From Parapristionchus giblindavisi (taxonomy: Eukaryota > Nematoda > Chromadorea > Rhabditida > Diplogasteridae): DNA of 64,000 nucleotides. Each line of letters begins with the position of its first letter. The stretch's first letter is position 1. Below the pieces are notes generated by a model. That model was not told the origin of the DNA and ran no database searches. It worked only from the letters and a program-made list of their open reading frames with translations. The translations under genes and the position numbers were made by a program. This document shows positions 11,701 to 23,575 of the stretch, piece by piece. The DNA lies in contig CALSFV010000156.1 in NCBI GenBank assembly GCA_943737045.1, positions 20,286-84,285 on the forward strand. Reading direction: 5' to 3'.

Positions 11701-14700
11701 CGGATAAATGAGATAGAGATGATATCCATACTGCTTCCAATACTCTTGTATCACCTGGGGCATGACATGGATTCTTTGAGACAAGAACAGGTCCTTAATC
11801 CAATTATTATCGATTGATTAATCATACCGTTGTATATACCTAAATGAACCAATGGTTTATCCGATGCAGAACGAATACCAGGAGAATATTGAATGAATAC
11901 CTTCAAGAGATTTAATGATAATGATATTATTGATTGATTACCTGTCCATACTGTAGAAGTCCAGTCTCATCAAGAACACCAAACATCGATCGACCCATCT
12001 CAGATGGCATTTCTAGTTTAGCCTAAAATAAGATTACGGTAATTTTATCAAATAAGAAATGATATAAATCAATAATTGACAAATATGGATTACCTTTGCC
12101 AGATGTTGACTAACAGAATAACGATAGATAGATACAAGCATTTGATGAAAGAATGGTTCATCTGTTAGAGAGAATCCACAATTGAGTAATCGATTGAAAT
12201 CAATCGATATTGGAAGACGAGATGATAGAACAATAGCTGCTTCTTTATCATTCAGAAGCATTTCTAATATAAGGAATGATCAATAATTAGAATGGAGTTG
12301 TTATGAATAGTTACATATATCATTCGAATCTATCACTAACTCTTCTGACGTAGTGTAAAAGATGATAGCCTTTCATATTATACAGATTCATCATGCGATG
12401 CAGCTATACACTATTGTATTTGGAGGAGAACGAACAATAACAATAAACTATTTAGGGCATTATCATTTGTGAAATTGAGAGCAAGAGATCAGAGAGATAA
12501 TTAAATGTACAATAGCGCACTAGATATGAACTTTAGAACTTCAAAAAAAAGCAAATGAACAAGTCGCACAATAAGCACCGAACCATGAATATAAAGGATG
12601 AAATGCGAGCACGTTATATATCAAATCATGTGAATTGGAGAAATAAGTAATGGATACTGGGTTTAACTAGGACGCTTAAGGAAATCACGGTTCTCAATTA
12701 TCAGAATCACATACCGATTCGAATGGTATATTTCACTACTCATAACTCCACTGTATTTTATGATCATAAGAATAGTCATTTCATGATAGATTATAAAGTA
12801 AAAGAGGATTACGGTAGTTACATACGAGATAGTGTATTGAGTTCTTTCTCTAGATAATAATGAACTCGTGATGTCATCTTATCATGAATTATCTTTCCTT
12901 GTTTCTCAGATACATAATCAAGTATAGTAATAAGAGGACGATTCAAGCACATTGGTGATGGCATAGCATATTTAACAACCTAAATTTATCTTTGATCTTT
13001 GATTTTTATGATTGAATGATGTCCCAATACCTCCAGTACACTTCTTTTACTCTCAATTCCACTGAATTTGTGTTGACTCTTTCGGAATATCACCTATAGA
13101 CGATGAGTGAGTATACGGTAAGATTAGATGAATAAATACAGTATACCTTAGGTATACGGTATGATCAGATGAATAAATATAGTATACCCTTGGTATACGG
13201 TAAGATTAGATGAATAAATACAGTATACCTTAGGTATACGGTATGATCAGATGAATAAATATAGTATACCCTTGGTATACGGTAAGATTAGATGAATAAA
13301 TACAGTATACCTTAGGTATACGGTATGATGAGATGAATAGATACAGTATACCTTAGGTTGCTCAGGAGCATCGAGTGATCGATCGATTGTAAGGACTCCT
13401 TTGAATCCAAGGAATCGAACCTATACAAGACAATGATATGATATATAGTGAAAGATTAATAGATGATTCATTATACTTACTTGATAACAACTGGGAACGA
13501 TCTTCAATTCAAGAATCTCAGCTAATTCTCTAGCTAATTTCAAACTCATTCTTCCAACTCCATCTGAGAATGTATACAACTCTCCTGTTTCAGGATGACC
13601 TGCATGTCAATCAATAAATCAATCAGCCAATCAATTAATAAATCAATCGATACCTGTTCCTCCTACAATATCAGGTTCCATTATCCATTCATGAGATTGA
13701 AGGGTTACTGTAGGCTGAAAGTATGAATAGATAAAATGAATAAATGAATGAAGATACCTGTGCTTGAGTGAAACATTGACCCATACGAGACATTAATTTA
13801 GGTACATTCTTTGATGATGAGAAGTCACCCATCCAATCTCTAGAAATAATATCAACATCATACAGACGTCACATCTACATACTCATTCTACCCAATTATC
13901 GTATTCATCAAATCTTTAAGTTTATATAGTCTTTATATAGGCACAGAGCAGTCATAAAACTAACACAATATGTTTTTGGCTTTCTTAAGGGCGAAATAAA
14001 ATTCGGAAGGAAAGTTTGAACGGGCTGTAATTATTTTCACCAAACTTTGCGATTTCGAACTTTTTGCGTGTTTAGAAGTGATTTGTTGTATTACTTTGAA
14101 TTATTTCGATTTTGGATATATTTCAGTAACCGTGTATATCGAATCGCTTATAATCCGTCGTTACATTTGTCTTACACACCTACGCAGACTAAGGCGCGTT
14201 GCATTTCGCAAAGTATACATCGGCGAAAATTGTGTGTCCCACGAAGGAAAAAGGGGTTGAATACCAATAAATGATTTGGAATACCTAATTGAATCGATAG
14301 TGTATTGTGTACCATCTGGAAGTGTGACATTAGAGTACATATAACATCCATGATCTCTCATCTATAATACATTCCTTATTCATAATACCATTAGACTTTA
14401 TACCTGTGAATTACTCCAAGCAAGAAAGTAATAATCTCTTCCACATATTGATATCTTCTGTCCCATTGTATTCTTGATCATATGAATTACAAGTGGAGAC
14501 ATTTCTACAATATCATATCATAATCAATAAACAACTTCATTCATTCAATATACCATCATGATCTGATCCAAAGTCAGTGACACGCAACTTCAATCCATTA
14601 TCATCTCTGAAATTAGACTAATCACAACTATAATATCATAACTCTGATAAGTATACTGTAACTACCGTAACCGTACCTGTAGACTACTCGTAGAGCATGA

Positions 14701-17700
14701 TCAGCACCAAATTTTCGTACAACACGATTGGTCATCATAACATCAGGAGCCATAGGAATAATACAAGATGGAGTTACTGTTACCTATTAATAAAAGTAGT
14801 TTATTGTTAGAGTATAGATGATATGTATATACCTTTCTCACAAGTACGCAATTCAAAGGAATAGTTCTAATTGCTTCAACTGCTTTATGAGATGTTGCAC
14901 ATCTTCGATATATATCAACTCTACTTGCATATAAACGATCGAATGCTAATTCTATCTAAATCAATCAATATTATTCAATTATCTTTCATATACCATCTAT
15001 ATACCGTAATATTTCTTCTCTCATCAAGTACTGTAAGTACAAGTTCCAATGCTTCTTCACAAGCTGCACTACATTCCTATAATGTAACAACGATTACTAA
15101 TCTCCATTTTTTTAACAATTATTCATTTATTTTATGTCATGTGACCCAACGCACACTATTTGCCCCATCCAACTCAAGGCGCAGCGCGTGAACTATCGCG
15201 TTGCGTGTGTAGAGTGGAGCTGACGTCGCCCAATTCAACTACGAAATTTACATAGTATTTAATATATTTACCATATTAGTGATTGTACTCGTATTATGTA
15301 TAGTCTAATTTGCATATCCCACTCTTCCCAATCTCTGAGTTACCACTCATTTTAGTATTGACTAGAGACTAAATATGGCTTCAGGTGAGATGCATTCTTT
15401 ATATGCACGAGCCAATGCCATATTTGCCTTCATGTTATGGGTATTAACTGCTGTTACATTTGGATGCTTTATATCAACTCTATTCCTTAACTATACAACC
15501 GTTGCAAACATTGAAGTGAGCAATGTTAAAGTGTGAGTGTTTCACCTTTCTTTCTACTCTTTTCATCCTTCTCTTATATCATCATTAATATCTTTTTAAT
15601 CTATATCATTATATAGTCGTCGTGTTAGTGATTATGCATCAGAGTCTGGATCAGCTGATGTTGCCAACTTTGACTTCTCTCTCAAAGCTGATGTATCGGG
15701 GGTATGTATCTATATGGAATAAGATCTATTTATTCTCCTTATTCATTAAGCTCTTCAATTGGAATGTCAAACAACTCTTCCTTTATCTTGTGGCTGAGTA
15801 TAGTACTCCTGAGAATGTAAGTAGAATACTATATCATATAATAGATGGATGTTTAGAAGGTGAATCAAGTTGTAATCTGGGATCTGATCGTTCATAGAGC
15901 TGAACGAGTTGTTATTGATGAAAGAGTTGGAACACTCAAATATTGGCTTCTTGATGATGGAACTAATCTAAGGTTATTTATAATAACTTCTTAAATTATG
16001 TTATTTACATATTATTTAAGAAATAATAAGAATGTAACGTTTGTCTTGCGATATAATGTTGTGCCTAATGCTGGATATCTCCGATTATCTCAAGCAGCAG
16101 GACAGATTCAAGTATGAGATTGATGCTATTAATCAATCAATAACTAATTAAGACTGTTTAGGTTGAGATGCCTGATACGTATTCAACAGGAAGACCTCGT
16201 AGTCATTAAGAATTATAATCAATACAATCTCTTTCATCTTTGATTATTTAATAAGAATATGTATTTATAATTGATATTTCATATCCAAAGACATGAACCT
16301 TCGTTCTTCTTATAAATATAGGGGTAGCCTCATATTCTTCCATTTTCTTCTCCTTTTTATTTATTCCATTCTTTCCTTTATTGTTATAAACTTCCATTAT
16401 CATGTCCGGGATAAATATTTTATATGTATAGGGATCTAACTTATTATTGCATCTCTTTTTGTGAATTATATTTTCCAATTGTTGCATAGTAATATTAAGA
16501 ATAGAGTTGAACTTACTTTCATGCACCATAATAGTCGTTGAATGAAGAAGTTTCTTGTATTTGTTCCTGTTGTTGATTCTCGAACATCAAACAGTTCATC
16601 TGTTACTACTGTACCACGAGAGATTATAGCCTGAGAATTAGAATTCAATATCTCATATTATCGATTGATTGTACTTGTAATGCATAATCAGCACGATATG
16701 ATCCAAGTGATGGGAGATGACCTATCTTTGGTATAGATCGACGATGTGAAGCTACGAATCCAAAATAGATCTATAAAAGATCTATATGGGATAATGGTTA
16801 TATAATAGATTACTGTACCTTAATAGTAGGACTTCTTGATTGTATTCTTGATACTATTGAATGAATTCGATATAATGCACTTTTATTCGTAATCTTGGTA
16901 TTTACTCCAATATGAAATACTCCATTCTCACACAATGCTTGTCTTGAACAACCCTATTTAAAGGGAATTATCAATCAATATGATAAAGTAATCATATAAT
17001 GACTAGTAATCAATAGAACTACAGATATCACATATCACTACAGATCTGGTGACCCACCGCTTAGTTCATCTCGATAAAGTGTTTACATGTAAATGTAAAT
17101 AAATAAAATGAATAGAGTAACCATACATGAGATGATCCACTTCCTGGAAACTGTAGAACTCGATACCAATTGTTGTACTGAAATTATAAATATTATTTTG
17201 CAAGAAGGGAATAAATATGATGTGTATACGTGTCTAGATAGAGTAGATAGATTAATAGTACGCATATCATTCACTGAAGGAGGTTGTAATTGATAGAGCT
17301 GAAGAATAATACATATTTATAAGAGGAATATAATATATGCCGTACAAGAGGAGGATATTTCAGCTTCAAATACAAATCAGCTTGATATTGATCTTTCGTG
17401 TTTACTGTTATAGATACAATCGATGAATAGGAAATGATGAAACGAAATCCATGGAAGCACAGTCCTAAACAGAATATCGTATTACGGTATCTATGAATCA
17501 ATCGATATTTACCATCATCTTCAGGTTCTGATAAGGGAACAGCAAATCGAATTATTATTTTCTTCTCATCATGTTCAAAATTAGCCCAAGAGATATTATC
17601 ATGATTACCTGAATATTGTATACGAATACGTATATGAATATAAATGGAGTAAGATAAGAGATAACTAACCACCAGGCTTCTCAATAATCTGACTATTTTG

Positions 17701-18658
17701 ATTAACCATATTAATGTTAGAATTCTTCGTATTATATTTGGATATATAATTTCCTCGAACAAAGAAAAGACCACGATTAGGACAATTACCAAGGGCAAAA
17801 TTATTGACCATAATGTAGTTGTCTTCAGTTCTGATCAAATAGAACGGAACAATAATATATGAAGAATATTCTAATCAATATACCGTATTCCAGTAAATAT
17901 TGTATTCAATTTAGGAAATTCAATATGAAGTTGTGTATCAAGTCCATATGATGATGAAGATGTGAACTTATTTATGAATAAAGATACTTTCTGAGATCGA
18001 ATCAAGCATGTTGAATTACTGAAAAAGGGCATACAATTAAAAAAAAAGGATATAATCTAGGAAAAGCTCCGTAAAGTGAAATAATTAAGAACAAACATAG
18101 GAATAGATATTTGTACATATACAATGAACTCTTTCATTTGTATTTCATAATCAGGAGATGGAACATGAGAACATCGAACTATACTCTCAACACGACCTCC
18201 ACCCTATATACAAATAATCAATATTATTTAGATTACGATAAGAATTAAAATGAAGGAACATAATGAGGAAACTAACGTTCGTAATCATTGCATCGATATA
18301 TCTCTTCGCTTCAATTCCAGGCATTATATCAATGGGAAGAGTGATGCGAACAAGAAAGTTGTAAAGTTCTCTATGATGAAAGATATTATTGATTGAATAA
18401 AATGAATATATGACTAACTCATTAGATATTGGATCATCTGCAATGATAACAAGACTACATGAATCATCAACATCATTATCTCCTATTGTATTACTTCCTC
18501 CTGAATCTTCCTCTGATACCTTAATCAATCAATCAATAATGATAATATTGATTGATTCATCTAACAATTTCAGTCAATTTATTATTAATAAGTTCATCAT
18601 CTACATCAACAGCAGAATCATCATCTGATTGTGCATCCATCTCTTCTCGTTCAGACAT
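8772..18658 (-). CDS. Cellular RNA-dependent RNA polymerase (EGO-1/RRF-1/QDE-1 family)
   Basis: RdRPs of this family copy RNA into double-stranded or short antisense RNA for small-RNA silencing. The start is at 18658 ([14 protein letters not shown]...). N-terminal exons (18658-16517) include [11 protein letters not shown] and YALQAIISRG, both typical of the family's N-terminal half. Catalytic exons (15076-10955) contain FSDGVGRMS, the diagnostic GSDLDGDEY at 11571-11597 (metal-binding aspartates intact), [32 protein letters not shown] and AVDFPKSG. C-terminal exons (9739-8772) include [17 protein letters not shown] and [13 protein letters not shown] before the stop. The product is about 1,200 residues, a usual length. 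Two introns exceed 1 kb: 15077-16516 holds the complete SPCS3 gene on the other strand, and 9740-10954 holds opposite-strand open frames. Codon phase is kept across both, which argues for one gene and not three fragments. Nothing shows it is inactive. Exon boundaries are by eye; N-terminal exons are the least certain. Confidence 0.85.
9919..10863 (+). CDS. Possible small nested gene or low-complexity frame
   Basis: A 158-residue Ser/Pro-rich frame (9919-10395) lies opposite and inside a 1.2-kb RdRP intron. It is followed by an exon-like stretch at about 10555-10640 with a good donor, and by a short hydrophobic frame ending in [15 protein letters not shown] at 10863. The first frame is built largely on CTCCCT repeats, which give spurious Ser/Pro reading frames. 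Joining the pieces in phase did not work convincingly. It may be a non-coding transcript, a small membrane protein gene or nothing. Confidence 0.2.
13111..13356. repeat. 41-bp tandem repeat in an RdRP intron
   Basis: Six units start at 13111, 13152, 13193, 13234, 13275 and 13316. Each begins gtatacggta and ends in a gtatacc variant. Two sequence variants alternate, giving an 82-bp higher-order unit. On the gene's strand each unit begins with a gg/ag-gtatac sequence like a splice donor of this genome, so the array multiplies donor-like sites. Confidence 0.9.
13880..14279. other. Foreign-looking insert in an RdRP intron
   Basis: The sequence lies between RdRP exons ending near 13860 and 14284. 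It is less AT-rich and lacks the ATTG and TACNGTA signatures of the neighbouring introns; for example ggcgcgttgcatttcgc occurs at about 14191. An open frame (14047-14274) shows no family. It is probably a decayed inserted element. No terminal repeats were found by eye. Confidence 0.35.
15375..16209 (+). CDS. SPCS3: Signal peptidase complex subunit 3
   Basis: SPCS3 (yeast Spc3, 22/23-kDa subunit) is an ER membrane glycoprotein that supports the catalytic signal peptidase subunit. The start at 15375 gives [19 protein letters not shown], then a single N-terminal membrane segment (about residues 13-38). The luminal domain follows, with [25 protein letters not shown], the glycosylation-type NKNVTF and [10 protein letters not shown], ending [12 protein letters not shown]. 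These blocks match the animal protein closely, and about 180 residues is the usual size. About five short exons; the first donor is at about 15531. The entire gene lies inside the intron 15077-16516 of the RdRP gene, on the opposite strand. Confidence 0.93.
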
Positions 18659-18898
18659 CTTCAATCAATCGATAATTGTGTATATCAAGATGGAAAGATA
18701 TTATGTATTGTGATAAGAACACTTGATTCATGTCATATCACACCATACACAAAGTACAGTAAATGACATGTATTTATACGATGAATAAGCAAATAAGTAT
18801 ATCACAATTGAATGAAACCCTCAAAGGAATCCATTGAGTCAAAATGGATAATTATGAATAAAGGTTATATAAACCTAATTGGCATATACTCACACAGA

Positions 18899-19095
18899 AA
18901 ATTCTCTTAAATATAAGAAATTGAAATAAGAAATGTATTTCTTACAATACGTTCTCCGAAATTGAATTTCTTACTTTTTATAAGAGATTTAATTTCTTAT
19001 TGCCGTAAGAAAATGATTTCTTATAAAATATAAGAAATCTATTTCTTATTCCGCGCTACGATATTTTTAAGAATTCAATTTCTTATATTTTTTTC
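18899..19095. repeat. AAGAAAT palindromic cluster, left side
   Basis: Repeated ataagaaat and its complement atttcttat occur every 10-25 bases, forming many small potential hairpins. It mirrors the cluster at 20525-20780 across the PCNA copy. Confidence 0.85.
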
Positions 19096-19318
19096 CCTGG
19101 CCACTACAGAATATATTATTGATTGATTAATACTGATACTTCTGCTACTTTGTATATACTTATTCCAATTCTAGAAATGAAAACACTTTATGTGAACAGG
19201 GCATATCAAGATAAAAGGATCTACAACATCACATGGAATACAAAAACGTAATTGATTTGGGTGAACGAAGACAAATGAAATGAGAAAGCAAATAATATGA
19301 GATTATACTTTAACCATG

Positions 19319-20274
19319 TTAACCATCTTCGTCATCAATATCTTCGTGTAAGACAGAATCGATGTCCATTCTCTTCCATATCATATTCAACAATAACAGG
19401 AACTTCATTACATATAGGAAGGATTACTGATTCACATGTTTAATTGGACGGCTCCTTTACTATTATCGAAATACCTCCCTGAAACGATGGTATTATCGAT
19501 TTATGAACTAATCTAGGTTGCACACCTTCTCATCATGAGCATTGTTAGTGCTAGAATAAGTGACAACTAAAACAGTATCTCCATTTCCAGTAAAATTCAC
19601 TCCAGTCTACAATGTACATATAAATATTAAGCGTTCATTTGAAATAAAAAAAGGCAACCTACTTAGCAGCAGTAATATTAAGAGAGTTAGATAACATTGA
19701 CAGATCCTTCCAACTCGTTTTGGAATTCCGCTGAAGGCTTCGAGATTATTTCAGAGTGATACTGATCAGGGACGCCAAGATGTTCCATATCAATATCAAT
19801 CATTTTAACAGTAACGTCCTATAAAATCATTTTGTACTAATATAAACTTAAATATTAACAGACATTAAATTACCTGAGTCTTGTCCCTCTTACTGTCACA
19901 GAATGAAAAATGTAGCGCTCCTCCATTATCATCATGCTAGATCATGTATTTATCGTCGTTAGCGCACTTGAGGGCTTTACTCATGATGATCATGCTCATT
20001 CCAAGGTTGAAACTACGATCATGTCGATAAGTATCGAATAGATCTACCTACAAAGACCCCATTATGCGAACAATGAGAAACTGTTATACCTGGAGAGCGA
20101 CGTGGGATGAGTCCTTGAAGACACATAGCCGATTACGAGCAACCAAGGTGCATCAGATACTAGTTTCTTGATAGCTTCAACAGTCTTCTTGCTTGAGGGC
20201 TTGTGACGTGCAGCACTAGCGAGCTTGGCTTCAAATATTCCGTAACTGTTCTGCAACAGATCGATGTTATTCAA
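19319..20274 (-). pseudogene. PCNA (sliding clamp) copy with frame breaks
   Basis: PCNA is the ring-shaped DNA polymerase clamp. Readable blocks in order are YGIFEAKLA at 20240, KLVSDAPW, DSSHVALQ, VDLFDTYRHDRSFNLGMSM, KALKCANDD, VTVKMIDIDMEHLGVPDQ, ISKPSAEFQ, TGVNFTGNGD, EVPVIVEYDMEENGHRF and a C-terminal acidic HEDIDDEDG. Short introns are kept, so it was copied from genomic DNA and not from mRNA. The reading frame shifts between APW and DSSHV (about 20120) and again before the acidic end (about 19345). A 23-nt intron could formally repair the first but not the second. The middle region encoding the second clamp domain also appears shortened. I read it as a degenerate captured copy; sequencing error could mimic the frameshifts. 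Confidence 0.7.
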
Positions 20275-20524
20275 CTAAATACGTAGTGAAAACGGAGTAG
20301 CTGCATGCTGTAACATGGAATAGCAACGAGTATAACGAACAAGAAAACGACGTAGCAACCGCAAGAAAAATAGATCTGTTTGAAGGCCAAATTTTCCCGC
20401 ACTAATTACGGTATACATTGTGGCGCACACCAAATTTAGTACACAACATTTGGATCATTAACTAACGTTATTTTAATTTAATCAATGAAGTTAATTCATA
20501 AAAACAAAATAAAAACGCAAATAA

Positions 20525-20780
20525 ATTAAATATAAGAAATTGAAAATTAAGAAAATTATGAATTTCTCTTAAAAAATAAGAAATTCAAAGGCAATTTTCT
20601 TAAATATAAGAAATATGAAGAATAAGAAATGAATTTCTGACATTCAAATCATCATGCATTTCTTATTTATAAGAAATTCGTAGATAAGAAATTGATTTCT
20701 TATTGTAAACTCCGCCCCTTTCTTGTATAATTTCTTAAAAATAAGAAATATAACGAATAAGAAATTGAAAAGTAAGAGAA
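20525..20780. repeat. AAGAAAT palindromic cluster, right side
   Basis: Same short units as at 18899-19095, in mirrored arrangement, directly inside the right terminal repeat of the PCNA-bearing element. Confidence 0.85.
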
Positions 20781-20796
20781 TTTTCTGTGTGAGTAT

Positions 20797-21124
20797 TTGG
20801 ATTATAATGATGAACCCTTTTCAATACAACATTTTAGAATGAAGAGATGAATAATTGAATGAAATGATACAACTCTGAAGATTAAATGGAAGGAACGAAG
20901 AATTATGATATATTAATATGTCCATCTTTTACAAATTAAATGGCTATAATATGTATTACAAATTATAGAATATATATAACAAAATACTACCAATTTAAAA
21001 TAACATACAATTTCTATGGAACATTTCTATAATGAATACATACTTGCATATTTCAGATGATCAAGTCTATTGATTAATCAATGTCATATATTAGAATACA
21101 AATAATATTCGTATACTATTTATC
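20797..21124. other. 3' flank of the MAP2K7-like gene
   Basis: Very AT-rich sequence without a gene. On the minus strand it is the 3' untranslated/intergenic region of the kinase ending at 21125. Confidence 0.4.
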
Positions 21125-22856
<1,732 letters not shown>

Positions 22857-23575
22857 CTTTGATTCGATTTAAAGACCAACGATCCTTCAACTATATTCAT
22901 TATCGTATGCATTAATCGAGCTGTTTACTCATTTCATATAAGATATAATAGAGAAGCAGTAGCAACTCTACGTAGAATAATCAATAATTGATTGATACGG
23001 AAAGAATGTTTATCCATGAGAATGAATAAATAGAGATTAAAGCTCCATTAATAGAATAATGCACTGGAGAAAGAATACAAATGGTCATTTCAACAGAATA
23101 TGAAGCAATCTATTCAATAGATTGCTATGACTAGAATATATATTAAAGAAATGAAGAAAATCTAATGAATACTCGTTGATAGTGAAGAATAATGAATGAA
23201 TGGAGTGGATTAGAGTGTTAAAGTGAATGGAATCAATCGGATAATACAACAATTACATACCCTTATATTGACAACAATTGAATCAATAACATTATGAGTA
23301 CTGCGGATCAAAATATTGAAAAATATAGACAATCAAATAATCAATAAAATACAAGCAAACTATGAGAATGACCCCTAAATACAATAATCACATATTAGCA
23401 AAGAAGTATAAAAATGCCTAATTTGGATATGAAGAAAATGAAATATTTGATGAATATGATTAAGATATTGAGATTGAGCAAATAATTAAAATTGAATATA
23501 ACGACAATCTAAATACTCCCATACGTCTTATTCAAATAATATCATTGTCTATGAGGAACTCACAAATAAGATAAT
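22857..23575. other. Intergenic region between two MAP2K genes
   Basis: AT-rich, with no supported coding sequence. It contains the 5' flank of the kinase starting at 22856 and the 3' flank of the kinase ending at 23576. Confidence 0.5.

Larger units (their letters stand above)
18886..20796. mobile_element. Terminal-inverted-repeat element carrying a PCNA copy
   Basis: The ends are perfect 24-bp inverted repeats: 18886-18909 starts atactcacacagaaaatt, and 20773-20796 is its exact inverse complement. Inside each end are clusters of short palindromic AAGAAAT-type units (about 18905-19095 and 20525-20780), in which ataagaaatt and aatttcttat alternate. The middle holds a broken PCNA-like gene. 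Target duplication is not clear: ttgg occurs on both sides, but three bases away from the left end. No transposase is visible, so the element is non-autonomous. Element status is inferred from the termini. Confidence 0.75.

Noticed and set aside
16517..18658. A separate unknown gene upstream of SPCS3 on the minus strand
   Set aside because: LKLKYPP and YALQAIISRG are typical of RdRP N-terminal halves, and the last exon joins in phase to the catalytic part.
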